Assembly: GCF_014642635.1 (NCBI RefSeq)
Contig: NZ_BMIQ01000003.1
Span: 249,255 to 313,254 of the forward strand
Origin: Aureimonas endophytica
Lineage (GTDB): Bacteria > Pseudomonadota > Alphaproteobacteria > Rhizobiales > Rhizobiaceae
DNA: 64,000 nucleotides
Reading direction: 5' to 3'
Shown here piece after piece: positions 25,250-33,826 of this stretch (positions are counted from its first letter, which is position 1; the number at the start of each line of letters is the position of its first letter). The notes beneath the pieces are model-generated. The model was not told where the DNA came from. It did not search any database and saw only the letters and a program-made list of their open reading frames with translations. Position numbers and translations under genes: made by a program.

Positions 25250-26898
25250 ACCAGTCCGCCGTTCACCAGCTTGAACGTGCGGTCGAAGGCGCCGGCCGGC
25301 AGGTCGGCATGGGTCGCGAGCACCACCGTGCGGCCGGCGCAGGTTGCCGCGATGTCGTCGAGGAAAGCCGCCTCCGTCTGGCGGTCGAGGCCGCTCGTTG
25401 GCTCGTCAAGGACGAGGATCTCCGCCGGAGAGAGCAGGACGCGGGCCAGGCAGAGGCGCCGCGCCTCGCCGGCCGAGAGCGTGCGGCCGGCTTCGCCCAG
25501 CGGCGTGTCGAGGCCGAGCGGCATCGAGCGCACGAGCGGAGCCAGGCGTACCTGCTCGAGCGTGCTCCAGAGCTCCTCGTCGCGGGCCTTGGGGCAGCCG
25601 AGCAGCAGGTTGCCGCGCACCGTGTCGAGAAAGACCGGCGCGTCCTGCTCAAGGAAGGCGACACGAGAGCGTAGGGCGGACAGGCCGCAACGGCGAACGT
25701 CGATGCCCGACACGAGGACGCGCCCGCCCTGCGGGTCCGACAAACGCAGGAACAGGTGCAGGAGGGCGGACTTGCCCGAGCCGCTCGGACCCCGGATCGC
25801 GACATGCTCGCCGGTGCCCACCGTCAGGCAGACGTCGCGCAGGACCGGCCGGGCGGGGTCGAAGCCGAAGGTCACCCATTCGCAGGCGAGCGATCCCCCT
25901 TCGGGCAGGCAGGAAGGCGCGGCCGGCTCCACGATCGCGGGCAGACGGTCGGCAAGATCACGCAGACGCCGGGCTGCCTCTTGCGCCTCGCCGAGGCGGG
26001 AGGTGCCGCGAAGGATCAGCGCGCTCCCCTCGAAGCTGCCGAGGACGGCGAGCACCAAGCCGGCGAGCAGCGGACCGCCGATCGTGCCGCTCTCCAGCGC
26101 CGCAAGGCCTGCGAGGAGCACGCCAAGACCCGTTGCCCCGGCGAGGAACTGGACGGCGGCCGATCCTATGGCTGCCCGCCGACACTGTCGCCTGCGCAGG
26201 GCACCGAGGCGCCCGGCGCGGGCGGAGACGTCGGACGCCGCCTCGTCGGCGCGGCCGAAGGCGATCAGGTCGGCATGACCATCCACGCCGTCGAGGGCGG
26301 CGGCGCGCAGGTCGGCCGAGGCCGCCCGGATCGCCGCGCCGCCCGACCGCCCCACGATCGCGAGCCCGAGCGGCACGAGCAAGCCGGCCGCGAGCGATCC
26401 GGCCGCGTAGATCGGCGCGGCTTGCGGCAGGAGGTGGTGGAGCGCCACGAAGAGCCCCACGCCGACCGCGAGACTCGCGAGGAGCGGCCCGATTGCCAAC
26501 AAGAACACGGTGTCGAGCGCGTCGACGTCGGCGGTGAGGCGCGAGACGAGATCGCCGCGCCGGACGGCGCGGTCGGCGGGAGAGACGCGCGGCAGCATTC
26601 GACGGAAGGTCCAGGCCCGGATCGTGCCGAGGGTCCGGAGCGTCGCGTCGTGGCCCGCGAGCTTCTCGCCGTAGCGTGCGCCGATCCGCAGGAAAGACAG
26701 GCCCCGAACGGCCGCCGACGGGCCGAAGAGGTTGAAGGCGGCGCCGAGCGTCGTCAGACTCGCGGCGGTGAGAAACCAGCCGGAGACCCCGAGGAGAAGG
26801 ATGCCGGCGCCGACCCCGACGATCGACAGGACGAGCGCGAGGAGGAAGCCGCGCGCATGGGGCGCGAAGAGCGGGCGAAAGGCCAAAAGCGCGCTCAT
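25237..26898 (-). CDS. cydC: Heterodimeric ABC exporter subunit CydC (cytochrome bd biogenesis)
   Basis: 553-residue half-transporter: six-helix membrane domain in the first 300 residues (ILLLGVSGWFLTAASLTTLG; SFLRIGARYGEKLAGHDATLR is a CydC hallmark), then an ATPase domain with Walker A GPSGSGKSALL, signature LSAGEARRL and Walker B ILVLDEPTSGLD. The signature has LSAGE in place of LSGGQ, common in this family. CydDC exports glutathione and cysteine and is needed to assemble cytochrome bd in the periplasm. Its ATG overlaps the cydD stop (ATGA). It lies beside cydABX, confirming the role. Confidence 0.92.
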   Translation of the reverse strand: MSALLAFRPLFAPHARGFLLALVLSIVGVGAGILLLGVSGWFLTAASLTTLGAAFNLFGPSAAVRGLSFLRIGARYGEKLAGHDATLRTLGTIRAWTFRRMLPRVSPADRAVRRGDLVSRLTADVDALDTVFLLAIGPLLASLAVGVGLFVALHHLLPQAAPIYAAGSLAAGLLVPLGLAIVGRSGGAAIRAASADLRAAALDGVDGHADLIAFGRADEAASDVSARAGRLGALRRRQCRRAAIGSAAVQFLAGATGLGVLLAGLAALESGTIGGPLLAGLVLAVLGSFEGSALILRGTSRLGEAQEAARRLRDLADRLPAIVEPAAPSCLPEGGSLACEWVTFGFDPARPVLRDVCLTVGTGEHVAIRGPSGSGKSALLHLFLRLSDPQGGRVLVSGIDVRRCGLSALRSRVAFLEQDAPVFLDTVRGNLLLGCPKARDEELWSTLEQVRLAPLVRSMPLGLDTPLGEAGRTLSAGEARRLCLARVLLSPAEILVLDEPTSGLDRQTEAAFLDDIAATCAGRTVVLATHADLPAGAFDRTFKLVNGGLVQEP

Positions 26899-28637
26899 GC
26901 GGCGGTCTCCAGATCGATGCGCGGTTTCGGCACGGGAACGAGACGACCGTCCCGGAAGCGCAGCGACGTCCCCAGCATGCGGGCGACGCGGGCCGAATGG
27001 GTGGCGACGAGCAGCGTCCGCCCTGCGGTAAACTCCAGGAGGCCACGCAGCACCTCGGCCTCCGTCGCCGGATCGAGATGGGCCGTCGGTTCGTCGAGAA
27101 GGATCAGCGACGGGTCGCGCAGGTAGAGCCGGGCCAGCGCGACGCGATGACGCTCGCCGCCCGACAGTCCAAGCCCGTTCTCCCCGACCGGCGTGTCGAG
27201 GCCGAGCGGCAGCTCGGTCGCGAAGGCATCGACGCAGGCCCGCGCCGCGGCCGCCTCGACCTCGGCGTCTCCCGCACCTGTCCGCCCGAAGCGAATGTTG
27301 TCGCGGATCGTGCCGACGAAGAGATGCGGACGCTGAGGTAGGAAGGCGACGCGCTCGCGAAGGGCCGCCTCTCCGATCCCGGACAAGGCAACGCCGCCGA
27401 GGAGCACGGTTCCCTCGCCTGCCCTGAGGCCTGCGAGCCGCTCCAAGAGCGTGGACTTGCCGATGCCGCTCGGGCCTTCCAGCGCGACACGGGCTCCCGG
27501 AGCGATGGACAGGTCGACATCCCGAAGGATCCTACGCGCGCCGTCGGGCGTCGAGACGACCAGCCCGCCGGCGGTCAAGCCGAGCGGGCCTTCCGGAAGC
27601 CGACCCGTTACGGCCGGCTCCTCCCGCTTCGCGCCGAGATCGGGCAGCGTCCCGAACAGCGTCGAGAGTTCGGCCACCGCAGCCTTGGCGCCGGCGCGGT
27701 CGTGGTAATGGGCCGCCATGGTGCGCAGCGGCTGATACACGTCCGGCGCCATCAGGAGGCAGAACAGGCCGGCCTGCAAGGTCAGGCCGTGGGCATGAAG
27801 GCCGACCAGGCCGAGATAGGTGAGCCCGACATAGAGGGCGACGCCGGCGACGCCGAGCGCGGCGAAGAACTCCAGCACCGCCGAGGAGAGGAAGGCGATG
27901 CGAAGGACGCGCAAGGTTCGGCGGCGCAGCTCGTCCGTCGCGCTCTCGGCGCGCTCCGCCTCGGCTTCGCCGCGCCCGAGAAGGGCCAGCGTCGTCAATC
28001 CGCGCAGCCGGTCGGCAAAGTGGCCGGACAGGCGCGCGAGCGCGCTCGCCTGCGCTTCGGCCGCGCTCTTCGCACCCCAGCCGGCCAGCGCCATGAAGAC
28101 CGGGATCAGCGGTGCGGTGAGAAGGAACAGGAGCCCGACGACCCAGTCCACCGCCATCGCCGCGACCGCGAAGGCGAGCGGCAGGACGGCGGCGCCGACC
28201 GCTGCCGGGAGGAAGCGCAGGAAGAAGCCGTCGAGCGCCTCGACGTGATCGACGAGCGCCGTGCCGAGCGCGCCGGACGGGCGGGCGGCGCTCCACGCCG
28301 GATGCTCCGTGAGGAGCCTATCGAAGAGGGCACGACGCAAGGCGAGCTTGATCCGCTCCGCCCCCGCCGCCGCGCCGACCTCCCCGGCGAGCCCGAGGAG
28401 GATGCGGGCGAGAAGCAGTCCGCCGAAAGCCATGACGTCGCCCCCGAGGTCCGAGACCGGGACCCCTTCGCCGATCGCACGGCCGAGGAGACGCGACAGG
28501 AGGAATGCCTGGCCGAGGAGAAGAATGCCCGAGACGAGCGGCGCGCCGAGCGCCAGCGCCAGGGGCCAGCCGCCGAAGCGCCGAAGCCCCGCCATCCAGC
28601 GTCCCTGCGCGCGTTCCGCGGATATGTCCATCGCCAT
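26895..28637 (-). CDS. cydD: Heterodimeric ABC exporter subunit CydD (cytochrome bd biogenesis)
   Basis: 580-residue half-transporter, partner of CydC. Six membrane helices in the first 310 residues, with the CydD-like segments HPAWSAARPSGALGTALVDHVEALDGFF and YQPLRTMAAHYHDRA, here quoted as landmarks; the ATPase domain has Walker A GPSGIGKSTLL, signature LSGGERHR and Walker B LILLDEPTAHLD. Start ATG 28637 with AAGGGCGG upstream; ATG 28631 is also possible. It is read leftward from the FNR-box intergenic region shared with cydA, so both arms can be induced together under low oxygen. Confidence 0.92.
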   Translation of the reverse strand: MAMDISAERAQGRWMAGLRRFGGWPLALALGAPLVSGILLLGQAFLLSRLLGRAIGEGVPVSDLGGDVMAFGGLLLARILLGLAGEVGAAAGAERIKLALRRALFDRLLTEHPAWSAARPSGALGTALVDHVEALDGFFLRFLPAAVGAAVLPLAFAVAAMAVDWVVGLLFLLTAPLIPVFMALAGWGAKSAAEAQASALARLSGHFADRLRGLTTLALLGRGEAEAERAESATDELRRRTLRVLRIAFLSSAVLEFFAALGVAGVALYVGLTYLGLVGLHAHGLTLQAGLFCLLMAPDVYQPLRTMAAHYHDRAGAKAAVAELSTLFGTLPDLGAKREEPAVTGRLPEGPLGLTAGGLVVSTPDGARRILRDVDLSIAPGARVALEGPSGIGKSTLLERLAGLRAGEGTVLLGGVALSGIGEAALRERVAFLPQRPHLFVGTIRDNIRFGRTGAGDAEVEAAAARACVDAFATELPLGLDTPVGENGLGLSGGERHRVALARLYLRDPSLILLDEPTAHLDPATEAEVLRGLLEFTAGRTLLVATHSARVARMLGTSLRFRDGRLVPVPKPRIDLETAA

Positions 28638-28694
28638 CGCCGTCCGCCCTTGTGACCGATGGGCGTGGCTTAGCGGGCGGGTTCACGCGGTGCC

Positions 28695-28708
28695 TTGATT
28701 CAAATCAA
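28695..28708. promoter_or_regulatory. Perfect FNR box TTGAT-N4-ATCAA
   Basis: TTGATTCAAATCAA is an exact match to the FNR/FnrN/FixK consensus. It lies in the 149-bp space between cydD (leftward) and cydA (rightward), with its centre about 85 bp before the cydA start and 65 bp before the cydD start. The FNR-type regulator at 24500 carries the residues expected to read it. Confidence 0.85.
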
Positions 28709-28786
28709 GGCGCCCGGCGAAGCGCGGGCCTAGAGGATTCGGGGACGGCCGGCGGGGTGCCGGCTTCAACTTCCGGGTGAACGATC

Positions 28787-30373
28787 ATGATCGACATGAC
28801 GGTCGTCGACCTGTCGCGGCTCCAGTTCGCGGCAACGGCGATGTACCACTTCCTCTTCGTGCCGCTGACGCTCGGCCTGTCCTTCATGATGGCGATCATG
28901 GAGAGCGTCTACGTGATGACGGGCCGCGAGGTCTGGCGGCGCATGACGCTCTTCTGGGGCACGCTCTTCGGCATCAACTTCGCCATGGGCGTCGCCACCG
29001 GCATCGTCATGGAATTCCAGTTCGGCATGAACTGGAGCTACTATTCCCACTATGTCGGCGACGTGTTCGGCGCGCCGCTGGCGATCGAGGGCCTGATGGC
29101 CTTCTTCCTCGAGGCGACCTTCATCGGCCTCTTCTTCTTCGGCTGGGACCGCCTGAGCCGCGTCGGCCATCTCGTCGTCACCTGGCTGGTCGCGCTCGGC
29201 GCCAACTTCTCGGCGCTTTGGATCCTGATCGCCAACGGGTGGATGCAGAACCCGGTCGGCGCGACCTTCAACCCCGACACGATGCGCATGGAGATCACCG
29301 ACTTCATGGCGGTGATCTTCAACCCGGTCGCCCAGGCGAAGTTCGTCCACACGGTGTCGGCCGGCTATGTCACGGGCGCCATGTTCGTTCTCTCCGTCAG
29401 CGCCTGGTTTCTCCTGCGCGGCCGGCACGTCGACCTCGCCAAGCGCTCGATCGCCGTCGCCGCCTCGTTCGGCCTCGCCTCGTCCCTATCGGTCGTCGTC
29501 CTCGGCGACGAGAGCGGCTATGCCGCGACCGAGCACCAGAAGATGAAGATCGCGGCGATGGAGGCGATGTGGCACACCGAGCCAGCCCCCGCCGGGTTCA
29601 ACCTCTTCGCGGTGCCGGGCGACCGGGAGAACTCCTTCGAGGTGCAGATCCCCTATGCGCTCGGTCTGATGGCGACGCGCTCCCTGTCGGGCGAGATCCC
29701 GGGCATCCTCGACCTCGTGGAAACCGCCGGCCAGCGCATCAAGAACGGCATCGTCGCCTACGAGGCCCTCCAGCGCATCCGCGCCGACGGCAAGGACATG
29801 GCGGCGCGCGAGACATTCTCGGCCGGCTGGCGCGACCTCGGCTACGCCCTCCTCCTCAAGCGATATCGCGACGATGTGGAGAACGCGACGCAGGAGGAGA
29901 TCACGCAGGCCGCCTTCGACACGGTGCCGGGGGTCGCGCCGCTCTTCTGGAGCTTCCGCCTGATGGTGGCCTGCGGGCTCTATCTCATCGCCTTCTTCGC
30001 GGTGGCCTTCGTCCTCGCCTCGCGCCATCGCATCGGCGAGAGCCGCACGCTCCTCTGGATCGCGCTCCTCTCGCTGCCGACGCCCTGGATCGCGATCGAG
30101 GCCGGCTGGTTCATCGCCGAGTACGGGCGCCAGCCCTGGGCGGTGGAAGGCGTGCTGCCGACCTTCTACGCGGCGTCCGGTCTCGGCCTCACGGACCTCG
30201 CGATCAGCCTCGGCTTCTTCCTGACGGTCTATTCGACGCTCGCCGTCGTGATGGTGGTCCTGATGCTGAAGGTCATCAAGGCAGGCCCCTCGAAGACCGA
30301 CGTGCTCCTCGACGGCGTCGGTGGTTCCCGGACGATCCCCGTCGGCGCGGCCGCCGCGCCGGAAACGCGCTGA
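28787..30373 (+). CDS. cydA: Cytochrome bd ubiquinol oxidase subunit I
   Basis: 528-residue membrane subunit holding the haems and quinol site of the high-affinity bd oxidase. Conserved residues match E. coli CydA: H21 (haem ligand, in MYHFLFVPLT), E101 and E109 in EGLMAFFLEATF, H188 and M393 (haem b558 ligands, in FVHTVSAGY and FWSFRLMVA), Q-loop residues in HQKMKIAAMEAMW and the GRQPW motif. First gene of cydA-cydB-cydX-hemN, preceded by an FNR box. Supports respiration at very low oxygen or when the haem-copper oxidases are inhibited. Confidence 0.96.
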   Translation: MIDMTVVDLSRLQFAATAMYHFLFVPLTLGLSFMMAIMESVYVMTGREVWRRMTLFWGTLFGINFAMGVATGIVMEFQFGMNWSYYSHYVGDVFGAPLAIEGLMAFFLEATFIGLFFFGWDRLSRVGHLVVTWLVALGANFSALWILIANGWMQNPVGATFNPDTMRMEITDFMAVIFNPVAQAKFVHTVSAGYVTGAMFVLSVSAWFLLRGRHVDLAKRSIAVAASFGLASSLSVVVLGDESGYAATEHQKMKIAAMEAMWHTEPAPAGFNLFAVPGDRENSFEVQIPYALGLMATRSLSGEIPGILDLVETAGQRIKNGIVAYEALQRIRADGKDMAARETFSAGWRDLGYALLLKRYRDDVENATQEEITQAAFDTVPGVAPLFWSFRLMVACGLYLIAFFAVAFVLASRHRIGESRTLLWIALLSLPTPWIAIEAGWFIAEYGRQPWAVEGVLPTFYAASGLGLTDLAISLGFFLTVYSTLAVVMVVLMLKVIKAGPSKTDVLLDGVGGSRTIPVGAAAAPETR

Positions 30374-30396
30374 CCTCGATTCCCAAGGCAATGGAC

Positions 30397-31545
30397 ATGA
30401 CCCACATTCCCCTCGACTACGAGACGATGCGTCTCGTCTGGTGGGCGCTGCTCGGCATCCTCCTGATCGGCTTCGCCGTCATGGACGGCTACGATCTCGG
30501 CGTCGGCACCCTCCTACCCTTCGCGGCCAGGACCGACGAAGAGCGGCGCATCCTCATCAACCTCGTCGGCCCGACCTGGGAAGGCAACCAGGTCTGGCTG
30601 GTGCTCGGAGGCGGCGCGGTCTTCGCCGCCTGGCCGGCGCTCTACGCCGCGAGCTTCTCCGGCTTCTACCTCGCGATGATCGCGATCCTGCTCGCCCTGA
30701 TCCTGCGCCCCGTCGGCTTCAAGTTCCGGGGCAAGGTCAAGGATCCGCGCTGGCGCGAAACCTGGGACTGGGCGCTTTTCGTCGGCGGATTCGTGCCGGC
30801 GCTGATTGCCGGGGTGGCGGTCGGCAACGTCCTCCTCGGCGTGCCCTTCGGCCTCGACGCGACGCTCCGCGCCTCCTATTCGGGAAGCTTTTTCGGCCTT
30901 CTCTCGCCCTTCGCCCTTCTGGCGGGCCTTGTGAGCGTCGGCATGTGCGTGGCGCAGGGTGCGGCGGTGATCGCGGCGCGATGCGAGGGTCCGGTCGCGG
31001 CCCGTGCACGCCTCTATGGCGGCCGGGCGGCGCTGCTGACGGCCGCGCTCTTCGCGCTCGGCGGGCTCTGGGTGGCCTTCGGGCTGGAAGGCTACGTCGT
31101 CATCTCCGCCCAGGACATGGCCGCTCCCTCCAATCCGCTCGGGAAGACGGTGGCGCGTGAGGCGGGCGCCTGGGTCGCCAATTACGGTCGGCACCCCTGG
31201 ATGCTGATCGCCCCGGCCCTCGGGCTCCTGGGAAGCCTCGCGGGCTTCGCCGGCCTCCGGCTCGGACTGAAGGTGCCGACGATCCTGGCGACCAGCGCGG
31301 CCATCTTCGGCATCATTTCGACGGCCGGCCTGTCGCTCTTCCCCTTCCTCCTGCCCTCGTCCTCGACGCCGAACGCCAGCCTCACGGTCTGGGACGCTTC
31401 GTCCAGCCACCTGACGCTCTTCGTGATGCTGATCGCGACCGCGGTCTTCCTGCCCCTGATCCTCCTCTACACGACCTGGGTCTACCGCGTGATGCGCGGG
31501 CCGGTGACCGCCGCCTCGATCGGCCGCAACCCCAACGCCTACTAG
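30397..31545 (+). CDS. cydB: Cytochrome bd ubiquinol oxidase subunit II
   Basis: 382-residue integral membrane subunit. Landmarks: MRLVWWALLGILLIGFAVMD then GYDLGVG at the first helix, PTWEGNQVWLVLGGGAVFAA, and a C-terminal LTLFVMLIATAVFLP. Start placed at ATG 30397, with AAGG eight bases upstream; ATG 30391, two codons earlier, is equally in frame but too near the Shine-Dalgarno. It starts 23 bp after the cydA stop and is 12 bp before cydX. Confidence 0.95.
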   Translation: MTHIPLDYETMRLVWWALLGILLIGFAVMDGYDLGVGTLLPFAARTDEERRILINLVGPTWEGNQVWLVLGGGAVFAAWPALYAASFSGFYLAMIAILLALILRPVGFKFRGKVKDPRWRETWDWALFVGGFVPALIAGVAVGNVLLGVPFGLDATLRASYSGSFFGLLSPFALLAGLVSVGMCVAQGAAVIAARCEGPVAARARLYGGRAALLTAALFALGGLWVAFGLEGYVVISAQDMAAPSNPLGKTVAREAGAWVANYGRHPWMLIAPALGLLGSLAGFAGLRLGLKVPTILATSAAIFGIISTAGLSLFPFLLPSSSTPNASLTVWDASSSHLTLFVMLIATAVFLPLILLYTTWVYRVMRGPVTAASIGRNPNAY

Positions 31546-31557
31546 GAGCATCCGCGC

Positions 31558-31710
31558 ATGTGGTATTTCAGCTGGATCCTCGGCGTCGGCCTCGCTTGCG
31601 CCTTCGCCATCCTCAACGCGATGTGGTTCGAGATGCGCGAGGACCGGCGTCTGTCGGCACTGGCCGGCGACCCTGCCGGACGGCCCGGTGCGGGAGATCC
31701 CGCCCGATGA
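31558..31710 (+). CDS. cydX: Small cytochrome bd subunit CydX (YbgT family)
   Basis: 50-residue single-span protein: MWYFSWILGVGLACAFAILN followed by AMWFE, the diagnostic CydX/YbgT N-terminus, then a polar tail. It stabilises haems in the CydAB complex. RBS AGGAG lies nine bases before ATG 31558. Its stop overlaps the hemN start (ATGA), a coupled arrangement. Too short for many ORF callers, but the family match is clear. Confidence 0.93.
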   Translation: MWYFSWILGVGLACAFAILNAMWFEMREDRRLSALAGDPAGRPGAGDPAR

Positions 31711-33032
31711 CCCTCGCCCGGCACCTCGCGGCGGCCCGCGTGCCCCGCTACACCTCCTATCCGACGGCGGCGGACTTCACCTCCGCCGTCGGGCCCGAGC
31801 AAGCGGCGCGCTGGCTCGGGGACGTGGCAAGCGACGAGCCGGTCTCGGCCTATATCCACATCCCCTATTGTCGGGACATCTGCCACTATTGCGGCTGTCA
31901 CGCCAAGGCGGCGCGCCGGGAGAGCGTCATCGACGCTTTCCGATCTACGCTTCTGGCCGAGATCGCGCTGGCCGCCCGCCATCTGCGGGATCGCGTAGCA
32001 ATCGGCCGGATCAACTGGGGCGGGGGCACGCCATCGATCCTGGGCCTCGATGGGCTCGCGTCCGTCCTGTCCGAACTCCGCGACAACTTCGACCTCGGCG
32101 CGCTTGCCGAGCACGCGATCGAGCTCGACCCACGCCTCGTCGACCCGGGCTTTGCCCTCGGCCTGGCGGCTCTCGGCGTGACGCGAGCGAGCCTCGGCGT
32201 CCAGGATCTCGACCCCGTCGTGCAGGAGGCGATCGGCCGCTTCCAGCCGCAGCGCCAAGTCCAGCGCGCGGTGGATGTCCTGCGGGCGGCGGGGATCGGA
32301 CGCCTCAACTTCGACCTCGTCTATGGGCTGCCGCACCAGACCGAGGCGAGCCTCCAGCGCACGCTCGAGAGCGTTCTGGCAATGGCGCCGGACAGGATCG
32401 CCTTCTACGGCTACGCCCATCTGCCGTCACGTCGGGCCAACCAACGGCTGATCGACGAGAGCGCCCTGCCGGGCCCGGAAGCACGCCTGGCCCAAGCCTC
32501 CACGATCGCTCGCAGTCTCGAAAAGGCTGGCTTCGAGCGGATCGGCATCGATCACTTCGCCAGGCCCGACGATCCGCTGGCCGTGGCGGTTCGGCAGGGG
32601 CGGCTCCGTCGCAACTTCCAGGGTTACACGGACGATCCCAACGACGTTCTCATCGGTTTCGGCCCATCCGCGATCTCGAAACTGCCCGGCGGCTTTGCGC
32701 AGAATGCGAGCGACATCGGACATTGGCGCGCGGAGGTCACGGCTGGCAGGCTCGCGACGCGGCGAGGCCATGGCTTCAGCGGCGATGATCGGAACCGGGC
32801 GCGCGTTATTGAGCGCCTCATGTGCACCTTCTCGACGGAGTTGGAGGAAACGCATCATCGCTTTGCCGACGAACTAGCCCTACTCAGGCCCTTCGCTAGG
32901 GAGGGTCTGATCGAACTGGAGGGCGGACACCTGAAACTGACGGAGAACGGCCGCCCGTTCGTGCGTCTCGTCGCCGCTGTGTTCGATCGCTTCCGTACGG
33001 AAGCGGAACAAGCCTTCAGCGAAGCGGTCTGA
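31707..33032 (+). CDS. hemN: Oxygen-independent coproporphyrinogen III oxidase
   Basis: 441-residue radical SAM enzyme that decarboxylates coproporphyrinogen III to protoporphyrinogen IX without oxygen. The cluster motif is at residues 55-64, YCRDICHYCGC (CxxxCxxC plus the extra Cys of HemN), with IGRINWGGGTPS next and the C-terminal HemN helix bundle. N-terminal RYTSYPTAADF is also HemN-specific, separating it from the HemW haem chaperones. Location in the FNR-controlled cyd operon fits: haem must be made without oxygen for the bd oxidase. Start overlaps the cydX stop. Confidence 0.94.
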   Translation: MTLARHLAAARVPRYTSYPTAADFTSAVGPEQAARWLGDVASDEPVSAYIHIPYCRDICHYCGCHAKAARRESVIDAFRSTLLAEIALAARHLRDRVAIGRINWGGGTPSILGLDGLASVLSELRDNFDLGALAEHAIELDPRLVDPGFALGLAALGVTRASLGVQDLDPVVQEAIGRFQPQRQVQRAVDVLRAAGIGRLNFDLVYGLPHQTEASLQRTLESVLAMAPDRIAFYGYAHLPSRRANQRLIDESALPGPEARLAQASTIARSLEKAGFERIGIDHFARPDDPLAVAVRQGRLRRNFQGYTDDPNDVLIGFGPSAISKLPGGFAQNASDIGHWRAEVTAGRLATRRGHGFSGDDRNRARVIERLMCTFSTELEETHHRFADELALLRPFAREGLIELEGGHLKLTENGRPFVRLVAAVFDRFRTEAEQAFSEAV

Positions 33033-33336
33033 GCGAGCACGTGCGACGATCACCGACTGGGGATACGAACGGTGCTGCATAGCCTCCCCTGCCTGAATCG
33101 AGGTCTTGTCCGCTTCACGCCTGCGATCACCCGGAAGCGGACAGTCCCCTTCCCTACCCGGCTGTCCAAGTCAGGTCCCGAACGGGCCGATAGCTGTGCG
33201 TCCGCCATCGGGAAAAAGCACCGAAAAGCGGACGTTCCGCTGTCGACCCTTCCCAGGCATACAAACGGGCAGGGTTCAAATCCCGAAAGCCGACGCCGTT
33301 TCGCGTCGATATCCGCCAGCGCAAAGGGATGGCCAC
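33033..33336. repeat. Repeat-rich intergenic region (AAGCGGAC palindromes)
   Basis: No gene supported. It holds a perfect 9-bp inverted repeat GTCCGCTTC…GAAGCGGAC (33108-33116 and 33133-33141, 16-base loop) and a second palindrome AGCGGA-CGT-TCCGCT (33227-33241) followed by GTCGACCC as at 22792. It lies between two convergent genes, the usual place for intergenic palindromic repeats. Confidence 0.5.
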
Positions 33337-33729
33337 TCAGTCGATCCGTCGATCTCGGCGAGAGGATCGCCTGGCCCGGAGGCTGTCCAGCGCGTCCGAG
33401 TTCACCCGCCCCCATTCGTAGAGCTTCTCGACAGGCTCGACGAACCGCTGCCCGAGGACGGTCAAGCGGTACTCGACGGCGGGTGGAATCGTCCCCTGGA
33501 CATGCCGCGTGACGAGTCCGCTCTCCTCCATCTCGCGCAACGTCTGCGTCAGCATCTTCTTGGAGATGCCAGGCAGGCTGCGCAGGAGAACGCCGGTGCG
33601 TGCCGCGCCCCCATGTCGGACGTGCAGCGTGTGTAGAACCATGCTCGTCCACTTCGTGGCGAAGAGTTCGAGCACGCGGCGCGGCGCGCAGTCCTCCCGC
33701 CAGTCATCGTCGGGCGTTCCCGGTCGCAT
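33337..33729 (-). CDS. HxlR-family transcriptional regulator
   Basis: 130-residue winged-helix regulator. Motifs: CAPRRVLELFATKWTSMVLH, RSLPGISKKMLTQTLREMEE (recognition helix), SGLVTRHVQGTIPPAVEYRL, and YEWGRVNSDAL. ATG 33729 is chosen with AGAGG ten bases upstream; the frame is open farther back but that sequence belongs to the divergent gene's antisense strand. The usual N-terminal Cys of redox-sensing HxlR proteins is present at about residue 14. It is divergent from the PRISE-type reductase gene, its likely target. Confidence 0.9.
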   Translation of the reverse strand: MRPGTPDDDWREDCAPRRVLELFATKWTSMVLHTLHVRHGGAARTGVLLRSLPGISKKMLTQTLREMEESGLVTRHVQGTIPPAVEYRLTVLGQRFVEPVEKLYEWGRVNSDALDSLRARRSSRRDRRID

Positions 33730-33743
33730 CGATGGATACCTCT

Positions 33744-33769
33744 TGGTGCCTATGTCCCCAAATGGTGCC
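33744..33769. promoter_or_regulatory. Candidate HxlR operator, direct repeat TGGTGCC
   Basis: Two TGGTGCC copies (33744-33750, 33763-33769) 19 bp apart lie between the divergent HxlR and PRISE genes. Spacing is near two helical turns. Assignment is inferred from position only. Confidence 0.3.
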
Positions 33770-33826
33770 GTCTGGACGCCTCCCGCAAGGCCTCCTAGCT
33801 CGTGATGCAACGAGAAGGACAACGGC

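Noticed and set aside
28777-30390. Upstream part of the 922-codon frame containing cydB
   Set aside because: The first 538 codons are an out-of-frame reading of cydA; cydB begins at 30391/30397.
33108-33241. CRISPR-like array from the repeated AAGCGGAC units
   Set aside because: The units are few, palindromic, unevenly spaced and not separated by uniform spacers; no cas genes in the window.
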